64,000 nucleotides of DNA from Paraburkholderia aromaticivorans (GTDB lineage: Bacteria > Pseudomonadota > Gammaproteobacteria > Burkholderiales > Burkholderiaceae), in assembly GCF_002278075.1 (NCBI RefSeq), contig NZ_CP022990.1, positions 1,302,001 to 1,366,000 of the forward strand, written 5' to 3'. Both the position numbers and the translations under genes were made by a program. Below, piece by piece: positions 15,594 to 25,323 of the stretch (positions within the stretch are counted from its first letter, which is position 1; every line of letters begins with the position of its first letter). The notes below the pieces were generated by a model. The model was not told the origin of the DNA and made no database searches. It saw only the letters and a program-made list of their open reading frames with translations.

Positions 15594-17738
15594 TTAGTGA
15601 TGTCCGCCCCCACGCTGGAGGTCCGACCAGGAGACGACCGAATTGCGGACGTATACCTTCATGGGCATCACATTCATGAACAGCATCAGCCGCTCGGCCC
15701 CTTCCGTCTGGTCCGCGGTTGCGACATTCGAAGCGATGCTCTCGCCCGCGGGCTGACGCGTCACGACGCCCGTATTCAACGGTGGCGCTGTCTGCGTACT
15801 CGCCGGTTCGGCCCTGTTGTCGGGTAAAGCGCGTTGGGGACCGACTTCAATCAGGTCCGCGCTGCCGGGCAGCAGATGCGGCACGGCCACATAGCCGGGA
15901 CTGCCCGCGCTCGCGTCCGGATACTCCGGCACGCCGGCGCCGGCAGCACGCTTCGGCTGCGCGGCATCCGTTCTGTCGACTGGCCCTTCGGCGAGCGTGA
16001 TGCCTTCCCTGCGGGCAAACACCGAGCCCCGAATGTTCGCCGACACCTGCGAATAGCCCGACCCGCCGCTCGCGCCTGCGCCGAAAGTCGCGTAGGGACT
16101 GTGGTACTGGACATTGCCGCCACCCATGGTCGACTGGTCCGAGTGCGTGCCGTACAGGCCGTAATCCAGTTCGTTCGCGGTGCCTGTCGATCCCACGAGC
16201 GTTGCCTGTTCGGACCAGCCGGCACGACTGTCATGCATCAAGCCGGACGATAGCGCTGGAGCACGCTCCGCCTTGCCAAGCGGCACCGAGACGGTGGCGA
16301 ACAGCTGGTTGCTCATCGGCCCGCTCAGTCCGGTGCGCTGCCGGGAAACCGACACCGTGTAGTTCAGATTCGCATTGGCCACGCGTAACGCGCCGGTGTA
16401 GCCGATCTGAAACTGCGTGTCGGAGCCCGAACGGTTCCAATAGTCCGAGGTCGAGCCGACGACATACAGCGTGCCGGCGGCGGCGCCGAGGCGCTGGTTC
16501 AGCGCAATCTGCAACTGGTTGCGCCGGCGGCCGACGCCACGTGGGTTGGAACCCGTTAGCACCGCGTCGCGTTCCAGCATCGCGTCGCGCAATGACAGAA
16601 AGCCGCCGGATGAGTAGCCATACGCGGCGATCGAGACGTTCGTATCCATCGGCTCGATGAACTTGCTATAGCCGATGCGCAAGCTCGCACCTCGCGTACT
16701 TCGCGACTGCGCAATGTCGGCCTGAGCCGCCGACACGTCGGCCGACAGCGCGCCGATCGGCGTACGGAGCGCCGCACCGATCAAGCCGGAGACATAGCCT
16801 TGCGCGGCAATCGCGCCGCTGTATCCTGTCACCATGCCGCTGAAACCGTGCTGGACCGTGCCTTGCACCAGCGCGTCGTGGCGCCTGATCTGCGGGTCAC
16901 GGGTCACGCCACCGGCGAAGCTGAATCGCGTGGAGGACTGACGCAACAGCGGCACGGCGCGGGGATACGGAACCGCGAAACTGTGCCGGCTGCCATCAGC
17001 CTCCGTCACCGTCACAAGCAGATTGCCGCCATAACCGGTTGCCGCAATGTCGTCGATCTCGAACGGTCCCGGCGCAACCGCCGCTTCGTACAAGCGGTTG
17101 CCGTTCTGTGTCACGGTGACAAGCGCATTCGACATGGCCACACCGCGCACGATGGGCGCGTAACCTGGCACCGCCTCGGATACCGCGCTATCGACGCTAT
17201 CGGCGCTTTCCAACTTGACACCACGCAAGCCGACGCTGTCGAAAACAGCGCCGTCCGTGAACTGGTCGCCGAGAACGGCGCGGCTTTTCAGCGACGGAAT
17301 GTCACGCTGCAGGTAAGCCTCGATGTTCTGATATGACGTGCCTCGGCCCGTCACGGACTGAAGCGCGCCCCGCTCGCGCACTTGCCAGCTGCCGATCCTC
17401 GCGCCGGCGGTAAAGCCAAGATAATTCCGTGTATCCGCTGTTCCCTGCGCTGCCGTATGGAACGTATTGAAAGCGTAACCGAGCGACGCCGACGGACCTT
17501 CCGCATGCGGAGCCACGATAGGCTCGCTCCCGGGCGCTGCCTGTCCCGGGTCCGTCGCGGAAGCGCTCGCACCGTCGTCATGCTGATCGTTGAACTGCGC
17601 GCTTGCGCCCGAATCGGTCTGGGCATGGCCCGACGCCGACACACAGGCGCCAAGCGCACCGAGCATCAGCGCATGGGTGCGCCTCCGCGCTCCCCTGCTC
17701 AACCCCCGTTTAAATTCGGACTGTCCTTTTGCCGCCAT
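15594..17738 (-). CDS. Fimbrial outer-membrane usher-like protein, shortened
   Basis: About 714 residues from the ATG giving MAAKGQSEF, which starts a typical signal peptide ending near GHAQ; longer in-frame starts exist to 17870. The usher barrel is recognisable: YLQRDIPSLKSRAVLGDQFT, the segment FDSVGLRGVKLESADS, then YAPIVRGVAMSNALVTVTQN, then GPFEIDDIAATGYGGNLLVT. The usual N-terminal chaperone-binding domain is replaced by a low-complexity stretch rich in Ala, Gly, Ser and Asp, and the C-terminus lacks normal usher end domains and is Pro/Ala-rich. No chaperone or pilin gene is nearby. It lies 190 bp upstream of the GG-leader peptide on the same strand. Could be an orphan or specialised secretion barrel, or a decaying usher. 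Confidence 0.75.
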   Translation of the reverse strand: MAAKGQSEFKRGLSRGARRRTHALMLGALGACVSASGHAQTDSGASAQFNDQHDDGASASATDPGQAAPGSEPIVAPHAEGPSASLGYAFNTFHTAAQGTADTRNYLGFTAGARIGSWQVRERGALQSVTGRGTSYQNIEAYLQRDIPSLKSRAVLGDQFTDGAVFDSVGLRGVKLESADSVDSAVSEAVPGYAPIVRGVAMSNALVTVTQNGNRLYEAAVAPGPFEIDDIAATGYGGNLLVTVTEADGSRHSFAVPYPRAVPLLRQSSTRFSFAGGVTRDPQIRRHDALVQGTVQHGFSGMVTGYSGAIAAQGYVSGLIGAALRTPIGALSADVSAAQADIAQSRSTRGASLRIGYSKFIEPMDTNVSIAAYGYSSGGFLSLRDAMLERDAVLTGSNPRGVGRRRNQLQIALNQRLGAAAGTLYVVGSTSDYWNRSGSDTQFQIGYTGALRVANANLNYTVSVSRQRTGLSGPMSNQLFATVSVPLGKAERAPALSSGLMHDSRAGWSEQATLVGSTGTANELDYGLYGTHSDQSTMGGGNVQYHSPYATFGAGASGGSGYSQVSANIRGSVFARREGITLAEGPVDRTDAAQPKRAAGAGVPEYPDASAGSPGYVAVPHLLPGSADLIEVGPQRALPDNRAEPASTQTAPPLNTGVVTRQPAGESIASNVATADQTEGAERLMLFMNVMPMKVYVRNSVVSWSDLQRGGGHH

Positions 17739-18257
17739 TTCAACTATCAATGTTCGTCGTTCCAAGCGTGCTGTGAGGCAGCCGGTTTCGCGTGACTGCA
17801 TCCCGGTCGATCGAAAACGGCGCCACGCGACGAGCAAGCGTTGCAACGATGCTTGCAACGATTCCCGCAAAGAACGTGCAGCAGGTTTATTCCAGGTCAG
17901 GACACTTTCTTCAGGTTGCCCGAGAGCAACGGGTGAAAGTATCCGCGTTGGCGATCTCGCCAGCTATACGATTTCACTGAGAGAACGTCGGAACTTTCCC
18001 AAAGATGTCATGGGATTACGCGGGAGATGCTGGCGCCGAGTGGCATAAACATGGCATAAACACGGCATGAACATGCTGTCGAGTAAAGCGGCTGCCGAGG
18101 GAGAGGTCCGCACCGCTCAGACCGAGCGGTGGAGTCGTGATCGAGCGAGCCGCGACGCAAGTTCGCGGTCCTGAACGTGATCGATCGCTGGAAATGCGGG
18201 ACGACAATGCGCGACGGAACGGGCGCTGGAAAATGGGCCGCCGGGCGCGGCGCGCGC
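17739..18257. other. Intergenic region upstream of the usher-like gene
   Basis: About 520 bp without a convincing gene; the open frames here are shadows. Its middle part is visibly less GC-rich than the flanking genes and it holds a triple 11-bp repeat at 18042. It should carry the usher gene promoter at its left end. Confidence 0.5.
18042..18074. repeat. Three tandem 11-bp repeats
   Basis: Units GGCATAAACAT, GGCATAAACAC and GGCATGAACAT follow each other without gaps. The 11-bp period is about one helical turn, as in arrays of operator half-sites. The nearest start in the right direction is the usher-like gene about 300 bp away. Confidence 0.6.
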
Positions 18258-19148
18258 CTAGAGCGCGAGAACCGTCACCCCTACTTCCACCCGATGGGCG
18301 CCGCCGCCGAGAATCATCCCGCGCAGCAGGGACACGTCGCTGTAATCGCGGCCAATGGCCAGCGTGACGTGATCGAGATCGGCAAGCACGTCGTTGGTCG
18401 GATCGAGATCGATCCAGCCGCTGCCGGGGCAATGCACCGACACCCACGCGTGGGACGCGTCCGCGCCGATCAAACGCGGCTGCCCAGGCGGCGGATCGTT
18501 GCGCAGATAGCCGCTCACATAGCGCGCCGGCAAACCCAGCGAGCGCAGGCAGCCGATCATCACCTGAGCGAAGTCCTGACACACCCCGCTTTTCAGTTCG
18601 AAGGCGCGTTCGGCCGGGGTATCGAACATCGTCGCGGAAGGCTTGTAGGCGAAGTCTTCGTGAATGCGGTGCATCAGATCGATCGCGCCCGCGGCGATAG
18701 GCGAGCCGGGCGGAAAGCTCGGCAACGCATAGGCGCGCAACGACGGCCGCGGCACGATGTTCGGCGACGCGAAACAGAACTCCACCTCGGGCCGGAACTG
18801 GCCGCCGACGCGAAAGCGCAGCGCCTCGGCCACGTCGTCCCATTCGGGTGTCGACTCGGGGTCGAGGTCGGTCCAGCGCGGCGTGAGCGCCACCGTGGTT
18901 TCGCTGACGAGTTGCAAGCGCTCGTGCGGCGCGTCCAGCGCGAAGTACAGGACGTCGTTGCCGAATGCGTCGATCCGGCTATTCAGATACGACGGTTCGG
19001 GTTCGATCTTCTCGCTGTGCGAGACCACGCGTTGCCACGAGCAGGCAATCGGCCGGATCGTCGCGAGATGCTGCGCGGTCTCCACATAAGTGGAGTAGCG
19101 ATAGGTGGTGCGATGCGAAACGGACAGCACGGTCGGCGCGTTCTTCAT
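18258..19148 (-). CDS. Transglutaminase-like cysteine peptidase family protein
   Basis: 296-residue bacterial transglutaminase-like protein. An N-terminal beta-sandwich region (SVSHRTTYRYSTYVETAQH) precedes the papain-like core with Cys in KSGVCQDFAQ, His in DASHAWVSVH and Asp in WIDLDPTND, so the catalytic triad is complete. The start is the ATG that overlaps the TGA of the ATP-grasp gene (ATGA). Last gene of a three-gene operon conserved in many proteobacteria with ATP-grasp and alpha-E proteins, proposed in the comparative-genomics literature to make or process an unidentified peptide. Its substrate here is unknown. Confidence 0.92.
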   Translation of the reverse strand: MKNAPTVLSVSHRTTYRYSTYVETAQHLATIRPIACSWQRVVSHSEKIEPEPSYLNSRIDAFGNDVLYFALDAPHERLQLVSETTVALTPRWTDLDPESTPEWDDVAEALRFRVGGQFRPEVEFCFASPNIVPRPSLRAYALPSFPPGSPIAAGAIDLMHRIHEDFAYKPSATMFDTPAERAFELKSGVCQDFAQVMIGCLRSLGLPARYVSGYLRNDPPPGQPRLIGADASHAWVSVHCPGSGWIDLDPTNDVLADLDHVTLAIGRDYSDVSLLRGMILGGGAHRVEVGVTVLAL

Positions 19149-21805
19149 GACCACACCTGTGAGGCGACGGTGCTGGCGTGGCTGAAATAACGCGCGCTGA
19201 TTTCATGCGCGGCCGCGCCGGCAAATGCGCCGATCTGATCGCACACCGCAATCAGATTGCCGTAGGCGCCGTCTTCGTCGACCGCGCACAGCGCTTCGAG
19301 CGTCGGCAGCGAAGCGGCGGGCGCCATCAATTCGGCAAACGGACGATGCCGCGTGCTGCCCGCCGCCACGGCGATCTCGTCGAGCTTCTTGCGCAGGCGC
19401 TCGTACACGCCGTAGATGCCGCGCGGATTGGTGGGTTCGATGACCAGCAGGTCCAGCAACGCCGGCACTTCGAAGCGGCCCGGATACAGCGAACGATACG
19501 TGAGCGTGCTGTCGAACAACTGCAGCAGCAGATCGAAGCCGGCGGGCGTCGAGAGCTGTCCCTTGTCGGCAACGACTCGCAGTACCGACGTCATGGCCGA
19601 CACACGCTCGATGTGGCGGCCCACGAACAGCAGGCGCCACGCCTCGTCGCGTGTCATACGGTCGCCCTGCGCGCCGCTGATCGCCGACAACTGCACCGAC
19701 AGGTGTTCGAGCGCGTTCATCAGCGTGACGCGGTCGTAACGCTCGTAGCGTTCGCCGTTGCCGTTGCGACTGCCGTTGCCGTTGCGACTGCCGTTGCCGT
19801 TGCCTTGCGACCCGCCGCCGTTGTATCCCGGAGCCGGCATCAGCGTCTGCAACGCGTCGCGGAAATCGTTGCGCGCAGCAAGAATCGTGCGCCAGTGATC
19901 GTTCGACAGACGCCCGCGCACTTCCCCGTTCGAGCGCGCCTGGCAATTCAGGTTCTGGCCAATGCTCGCGGCGCCGGTGCTCTCGCTCAGATTGGCGACC
20001 AGCGCGCGCTCGAAGGCTTGCGGCGAATGCGGCGAGAACATGTCGCCGGACTGCACGAGCCCGCAATGCATGGCGAGTTCGACCAGGGTCGGAAACATTG
20101 CGTCGGCGTCGTTGCCCTCCAGCGAGCCGAGAATCAGACGCAGCAGACGCACGTTGTTTTCGGCGCGCTCGCCGTAACGTCCGGCCCAATACAGGTTTTC
20201 CGCCGCGCGGCTCGACACGGTGCGGTGCTTGCGCGCGAGGTCGGCGGGTTGCATCGGCGAAGGCAGCAGCGTGAAGGTCGACGTCGGCTGGCTCGACAGC
20301 ACCCACGTATCCACGCTGCTGCCGCCGTACTGCATGGACACCGTGGTCTGGCGTTCGGCGGCGAGGCGGGTGAAGCCGCCCGGCATCACGTGCCAGCCGC
20401 CGTTGACGTCGGCAATCGCATAGACGCGCAGCACCGACGGACGGCCACCGACGGTGCCGTCCTCATAACGCGGCGCGCAGGAAAAGCGCTGCGCCTGCTG
20501 GATCGTGTAGGTGTCGGGCATGGCCTCGATGCGCTCGCGCCATGTCGCGAGGCGCTGCCTGCCCTGCTCCAGGCCAGGCGGCGCATCGCGCCCGGTGACC
20601 GGCCAGGTCGGCACGATGAACGCTTCATCGAGGCGCGCGAAGACATGATTGCGCGCCGCCTTTTCGCCGCACCACCATGTCGGCACGCTCGGCAAGACGA
20701 GGTCTTCGCCGAGCAGCACTTCGGCGATGCCCGGCAGAAAGCCGTGCAAGGCCGGCGATTCGACAAAGCCCGAGCCCGGCACGTTCGAGACGATCACATT
20801 GCCCGCGCGCATCACCTGCAGCAGGCCGGGCACGCCGATGCTCGAATCGGCGCGCAGTTCGACCGGGTCGCAGAACGCGTCGTCCAGACGCCGCAGCACC
20901 ACATGCACGCGTTCGAGGCCGGCGAGGGTCTTCAGATAGAGCTTGTCGTCGCGCACGGTCAGGTCCTTGCCTTCGACCAGCGTCACGCCGAGATAGCGCG
21001 CGAGGAACACGTGCTCGAAGTAGGTTTCGCTAAACGGCCCCGGCGTGAGAAAGGCGATATGCGGCGAACGGTCGACATCGTCGCCGTCGTGGCGCATCGT
21101 GGCCTGCGCCGCCTGCACGAGGGTCGCGATCAGTTGCGAATAGGTCGGCGCGAGCCGGCTCACGCGCAGGGCGCGGAACGGGTCGGCGAACAGCGTCGAG
21201 ACGATCAGGCGGTTTTCCAGCGCGTACCCGAGCCCCGACGGCGCCTCGGTTCGATGCGCCATCACGGTCCAGTCGCCACTGGGCGTGCGCGCCAGATCCA
21301 CCGCGACCACTTGCAGATACTGGCCGCCCGGCGGCGTGAAGCCCTTCACCGAGCGCAGATAGCCGGGATGGCCGAACACCAGCGCGGGCGGCAGTTGCCC
21401 GCGCTCGAGCAGCGTTTGCGGCCCATAAATATCGGCGACGATCGCGTTGAGCAGATGCGCGCGCTGCGTCACGCCGAGCTCGATATGCGCCCACTCGTCC
21501 TCGCTGATCAGGAACGGCAGCAGGTCGAGCGCCCACGGCCGCGGCTCGCCGTTGTCCGCATAGACGTTGTAGCTGATGTCGTTGTCGCGGATCTGCTGCG
21601 CGACCGAGGCGAGATGATCGTCGAGCCGCGCAATGCCGACCTCGCCGAGCCGCTCGAAGAATTGCCGCCACGGTTCGCGCAACGCGCCCGCGGCGTCGCG
21701 TAGCTCGTCCCAATGTCCCTCGTGAGCCGGCAGCAGGCGCAGCAGGGACGAAGCGTCCGCGTGCGCCGCGGACGTTTCGAAGGGAAAAGTCGATTGAAAG
21801 GCCAA
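19145..21805 (-). CDS. Circularly permuted ATP-grasp type 2 / alpha-E fusion protein
   Basis: 886-residue two-domain protein. Residues 1 to about 500 are a circularly permuted ATP-grasp ligase (marks include NDISYNVYADN, PWALDLLPFLI, AHRTEAPSGLGYALENR, the LTPGPFSETYFEH segment and GSGFVESPALHGFLPG). From about 520 on is an alpha-E domain (SRAAENLYWAGRYGERAENNVR, later ERVSAMTSVLR). The ATP-grasp part is expected to form amide bonds, the helical alpha-E part to serve as partner or scaffold. The linker inside the alpha-E part carries a near-perfect SRNGNG repeat. Fusion of the two is common in Burkholderia. Lies 29 bp after the DUF2126 transglutaminase. Confidence 0.92.
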   Translation of the reverse strand: MAFQSTFPFETSAAHADASSLLRLLPAHEGHWDELRDAAGALREPWRQFFERLGEVGIARLDDHLASVAQQIRDNDISYNVYADNGEPRPWALDLLPFLISEDEWAHIELGVTQRAHLLNAIVADIYGPQTLLERGQLPPALVFGHPGYLRSVKGFTPPGGQYLQVVAVDLARTPSGDWTVMAHRTEAPSGLGYALENRLIVSTLFADPFRALRVSRLAPTYSQLIATLVQAAQATMRHDGDDVDRSPHIAFLTPGPFSETYFEHVFLARYLGVTLVEGKDLTVRDDKLYLKTLAGLERVHVVLRRLDDAFCDPVELRADSSIGVPGLLQVMRAGNVIVSNVPGSGFVESPALHGFLPGIAEVLLGEDLVLPSVPTWWCGEKAARNHVFARLDEAFIVPTWPVTGRDAPPGLEQGRQRLATWRERIEAMPDTYTIQQAQRFSCAPRYEDGTVGGRPSVLRVYAIADVNGGWHVMPGGFTRLAAERQTTVSMQYGGSSVDTWVLSSQPTSTFTLLPSPMQPADLARKHRTVSSRAAENLYWAGRYGERAENNVRLLRLILGSLEGNDADAMFPTLVELAMHCGLVQSGDMFSPHSPQAFERALVANLSESTGAASIGQNLNCQARSNGEVRGRLSNDHWRTILAARNDFRDALQTLMPAPGYNGGGSQGNGNGSRNGNGSRNGNGERYERYDRVTLMNALEHLSVQLSAISGAQGDRMTRDEAWRLLFVGRHIERVSAMTSVLRVVADKGQLSTPAGFDLLLQLFDSTLTYRSLYPGRFEVPALLDLLVIEPTNPRGIYGVYERLRKKLDEIAVAAGSTRHRPFAELMAPAASLPTLEALCAVDEDGAYGNLIAVCDQIGAFAGAAAHEISARYFSHASTVASQVWS
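19754..19804. repeat. 18-bp tandem repeat inside the ATP-grasp/alpha-E gene
   Basis: Unit GCCGTTGCCGTTGCGACT on the plus strand occurs twice perfectly and once as a 15-bp partial copy. It encodes a flexible Ser-Arg-Asn-Gly-Asn-Gly repeat in the protein, and copy number could vary between strains without a frame change. Confidence 0.85.
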
Positions 21806-21834
21806 GGTCGTGTCGTTTTAAGAGTGTGCGGGTT

Positions 21835-24800
21835 TTACCAGTAGCGCAGATCCAGTGTGAAAGGAAATTCCAGACTGCGCTGCGGCGCATCGACCGTGAG
21901 CGGCCCCGGCGTATGTCCCGACGCGAAGAAGCGCGCGCGCCGCCGGCTTTCCGCCTCATAGGCGTTGATCGGGAAGGTCTGGTAATTGCGCCCGCCCGGA
22001 TGAGCGACATGATACTGGCATCCGCCCACCGAGCGGCCACTCCATGTATCGACCAGATCGAACGTGAGCGGCGCGTCCACGCCGATGGTCGGATGCAGCG
22101 CCGACGGCTGCGACCACGCGCGAAAGCGCACGCCGGCCACATATTCGCTGACCCGGCCGGTCGGCTGCAACGGCACCGGCACGCCGTTGACGGTCAGCAC
22201 ATGACGGTTCTCGTTCAGCCCCAGCGCGCGCACTTCGAGCCGCTCCACCGAAGAATCCACGTAACGCACCGTGCCGCCGGCCGAGCCCTCCTCGCCCATG
22301 ACGTGCCACGGTTCGAGCGCGTTGCGGATCGTCAGCGAGACGCCGTTTACCGTCGTTTCGCCGACCAGCGGGAAGCGGAATTCGAAGTGCGGCGCGAACC
22401 AGCTGCTGTCGAAGGCGAAGCCCGCGCGGTTCAGTTCGCCGAGCACGTCGTCGAAATCCATCTTCACGAAGGTGCCGAGCAGGAAGCGGTCGTGCAATTC
22501 CGTGCCCCAACGCGTGAGCCGCTGCGTGTACGGCGTGTGCCAGAAACGCGCCACCAGTGCTCGCAACAGCAGTTGCTGCACCAGACTCATGCGCGCGTGC
22601 GGCGGCATTTCAAAGCCGCGCAGTTCGAGCAGGCCGAGACGGCCGGTCGGGCCATCCGGCGAATAGAGTTTGTCGATGCAGAACTCGGCGCGGTGCGTGT
22701 TGCCCGTGACGTCGATCAGGATGTTGCGCAGCGACCGGTCGATCATCCACGGCGGCAGGCTGGCGCTTTCGCGGCCGCCGAGCATGTCGATCTGCCGCTG
22801 CAATTCGCGCATCGCCACTTCGAGCTCGTAGACCTGATCGTTGCGCGCTTCGTCGACACGCGGCGCCTGGCTGGTCGGCCCGATGAACAGCCCGGAAAAC
22901 AGGTACGACAGCGACGGATGGTTGTGCCAGTAAGCGATCAGGCTCGCCAGCAGATCGGGACGGCGCAGGAACGGACTGTCGGCGGGCGTCGCGCCGCCCA
23001 GCACGAAGTGATTGCCGCCGCCGGTTCCGGTGTGGCGCCCATCGGTCATGAACTTCTCGCTGCTGAGGTAGCTTTCAGCCGCGGACTGGTACAGATACTC
23101 CGTATGGTCGACCAGTTGATCCCAGTTCGCCGCCGGATGAATGTTCACCTCGATCACACCGGGGTCTGGCGTGACCTGCAGCATTTTTAGGCGCGCGTCG
23201 CGCGGCGGCGGATACCCTTCGAGCACCACCTGCATGCGCAACTCGGCCGCTGTTGCCTCGACGGCGGCGAGCAGGTCGAGATAATCGTCGAGTTCGGTGA
23301 GCGGCGGCATGAACACGTGCAGCAGCGTGCGGCCGCTGCCGAACGCCTCCGTTTCCGCCTTCGGACCGGCCGCGCGTTTCGGATCGCGCGCTTCGACGCA
23401 AATCGCCGTGCGAATGGTTTCCTTCGACGACTGCCCGCGCGCCGGCATCGGCTCGTCGCCGGGCTGACGCGCATAGGCCAGCACGCCGCCGCCTGGCATG
23501 CCGCTCAGCAATTCCGCCGCCGAAGACGACAGCGCCGCGGCGCGACGCACATCGGCGGCGCTCATGCCGCTCTGGTCGCCGTCGCGCGGTCCGGCGTCGT
23601 ACTGCATGCGCAACTGCGCGGCCGGGCGCAACGGCACGGGCGGCGCAAACGGATCGTGCGCGTGCTGATACGGATAGTCGGTCTTCGACACCCACGGCAG
23701 CGAATCGAGCGGCAGGCGGTAGCCCATCGGCGAATCGCCCGGAATCAGGAACATGCGCTCGTCGCGGAAAAACCAGCGGCCGCTGACCCATTTCGGCGCC
23801 TCGTGCGGCACCTCGCGCTCGCGCGCCAGCGGCAGCACATAACCGGTCGCGCCGCCCAGCCCCGCGTCGAAGACGCGGCGCAGACGCACGCGCTCCAGTT
23901 CGTCGTCGAGGCGCGCGTCGAGCGGATCGACATTGACCGGCAGACGGCGCTCGCGCCACAGGTAGTACCAGACGTCTTCAAAACCGGGCTGGATGCAGTC
24001 CGCGTCGAGCGCGAGTTTGGCCGCGAGATGCTCGAGGAAGCGTTGCGCGTCGGCGGCGCTGTAGGTACCGGGCTCGCGCTCGTCCGCGAACAACGCGGGG
24101 TCGTGCCAGCAGGGCTCGCCGTCGGCGCGCCAGTATAGCGACATCGCCCAGCGCGGCAATTGCTCGCCCGGATACCACTTGCCCTGGCCGATATGCAGGA
24201 AGCCGTTCGCCCCGTAACGCGCACGCAGCTTTTCCATCAGCGCGACCGCGTAACCACGTTTGGTCGGGCCGAGCGCGTCCGTGTTCCATTCGGCGGCGTC
24301 GCGATCGCGCACCGAGACGAAGGTCGGCTCGCCGCCCATTGTCAGACGCACGTCCATTCCGGCGAGTTGCTGGTCGACGTGGGCGCCCATTTTCAGCACG
24401 TCGGCCCACACCGCTTCGCTGAACGGCTTGGTGACGCGCGGCGTCTCCAGCACCCGTTCGATCGACATGGTGTGTTCGAACTCGACCTCGGACTCGTCGA
24501 CGGCGCCGGAGATCGGCGCCGCGCTGCCCGGCTCGGGCGTGCAGGCGACGGGGATATGCCCTTCGCCCGCCAGCAGCCCGGACGTCGGATCGAAGCCGAT
24601 CCAGCCCGCGCCCGGCAGATAGACCTCGCACCACGCATGCAGGTCGGTGAAATCGACCTCGGTGCCGCTCGGCCCGTCGATGGATTTGACGTCGGGCGCG
24701 AGTTGCAGCAGATAGCCGGACACGAAACGCGCCGCCAGCCCCAGTTGCCGCAAGGTCTCGACCAGCAGCCAGCCCGAATCGCGGCACGAGCCCGCGGCGC

Positions 24801-25323
24801 TCACGAGCGTTTCCTCCGGCGTCTGCACGCCCGGCTCCATTCGGATCAGGTAGCGAATCTCGCGCTGCAGCCGCTGATTCAGCGCGACGAGGAAGTCAGC
24901 GGTGCCGGTCGGCGTGCGGTCGATACTCGCGACGAACTCGGCAAAGCGCGGCGTCATTGGCCGCTTGACGAGGTACGGCGCGAGTTCCAGCGCGAGGCCG
25001 GGCGAATAGTCGAAGGGAAATTGCTCGGCCGAGGGCTCGAGGAAGAAGTCGAACGGGTTGTAGACCGCCATCTCGGCGATCAGGTCCACCGTCACCTTGA
25101 ATTCGCGCGTCTTCTCGGGGAAAACGAGCCGCGCCTGATAGTTGGCGAATGCGTCCTGCTGCCAGTTGATGAAATGTTCGGCCGGCTCGACCCGCATCGA
25201 ATACGACAGGATCGGGGTGCGGCAATGCGGCGCAGGCCTGAGACGCACGACCTGGGGCGACAGTGAAACCAGCCTGTCGTAACGGTAATGTGTGACATGA
25301 TGCAACGCGACGCGTATGGACAC
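21835..25323 (-). CDS. Transglutaminase/DUF2126 protein
   Basis: About 1162 residues from a GTG start chosen because it has an AGGAG site at the right distance and gives the family's usual beginning (SIRVALHHVTHYRYDR). Residues 1-290 are a transglutaminase-like fold with Cys in SAAGSCRDSGW, His in DLHAWCEVY and Asp in GFDPTSG. The rest is the large DUF2126 domain (segments such as TMGGEPTFVSVRDRD and LRWYRP-type loops). It heads the operon DUF2126-transglutaminase, ATP-grasp/alpha-E, transglutaminase. It probably acts on the same peptide or protein substrate as its neighbours; the reaction is not known. Confidence 0.92.
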   Translation of the reverse strand: MSIRVALHHVTHYRYDRLVSLSPQVVRLRPAPHCRTPILSYSMRVEPAEHFINWQQDAFANYQARLVFPEKTREFKVTVDLIAEMAVYNPFDFFLEPSAEQFPFDYSPGLALELAPYLVKRPMTPRFAEFVASIDRTPTGTADFLVALNQRLQREIRYLIRMEPGVQTPEETLVSAAGSCRDSGWLLVETLRQLGLAARFVSGYLLQLAPDVKSIDGPSGTEVDFTDLHAWCEVYLPGAGWIGFDPTSGLLAGEGHIPVACTPEPGSAAPISGAVDESEVEFEHTMSIERVLETPRVTKPFSEAVWADVLKMGAHVDQQLAGMDVRLTMGGEPTFVSVRDRDAAEWNTDALGPTKRGYAVALMEKLRARYGANGFLHIGQGKWYPGEQLPRWAMSLYWRADGEPCWHDPALFADEREPGTYSAADAQRFLEHLAAKLALDADCIQPGFEDVWYYLWRERRLPVNVDPLDARLDDELERVRLRRVFDAGLGGATGYVLPLAREREVPHEAPKWVSGRWFFRDERMFLIPGDSPMGYRLPLDSLPWVSKTDYPYQHAHDPFAPPVPLRPAAQLRMQYDAGPRDGDQSGMSAADVRRAAALSSSAAELLSGMPGGGVLAYARQPGDEPMPARGQSSKETIRTAICVEARDPKRAAGPKAETEAFGSGRTLLHVFMPPLTELDDYLDLLAAVEATAAELRMQVVLEGYPPPRDARLKMLQVTPDPGVIEVNIHPAANWDQLVDHTEYLYQSAAESYLSSEKFMTDGRHTGTGGGNHFVLGGATPADSPFLRRPDLLASLIAYWHNHPSLSYLFSGLFIGPTSQAPRVDEARNDQVYELEVAMRELQRQIDMLGGRESASLPPWMIDRSLRNILIDVTGNTHRAEFCIDKLYSPDGPTGRLGLLELRGFEMPPHARMSLVQQLLLRALVARFWHTPYTQRLTRWGTELHDRFLLGTFVKMDFDDVLGELNRAGFAFDSSWFAPHFEFRFPLVGETTVNGVSLTIRNALEPWHVMGEEGSAGGTVRYVDSSVERLEVRALGLNENRHVLTVNGVPVPLQPTGRVSEYVAGVRFRAWSQPSALHPTIGVDAPLTFDLVDTWSGRSVGGCQYHVAHPGGRNYQTFPINAYEAESRRRARFFASGHTPGPLTVDAPQRSLEFPFTLDLRYW

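Noticed and set aside
9457..17738. Peptide-export locus considered as a mobile or prophage insertion
   Set aside because: No integrase, transposase, tRNA edge or flanking direct repeat was seen.
19178..21703. 841-codon open frame on the plus strand
   Set aside because: Antisense shadow of the ATP-grasp/alpha-E gene; composition is Arg/His-rich with no motif.
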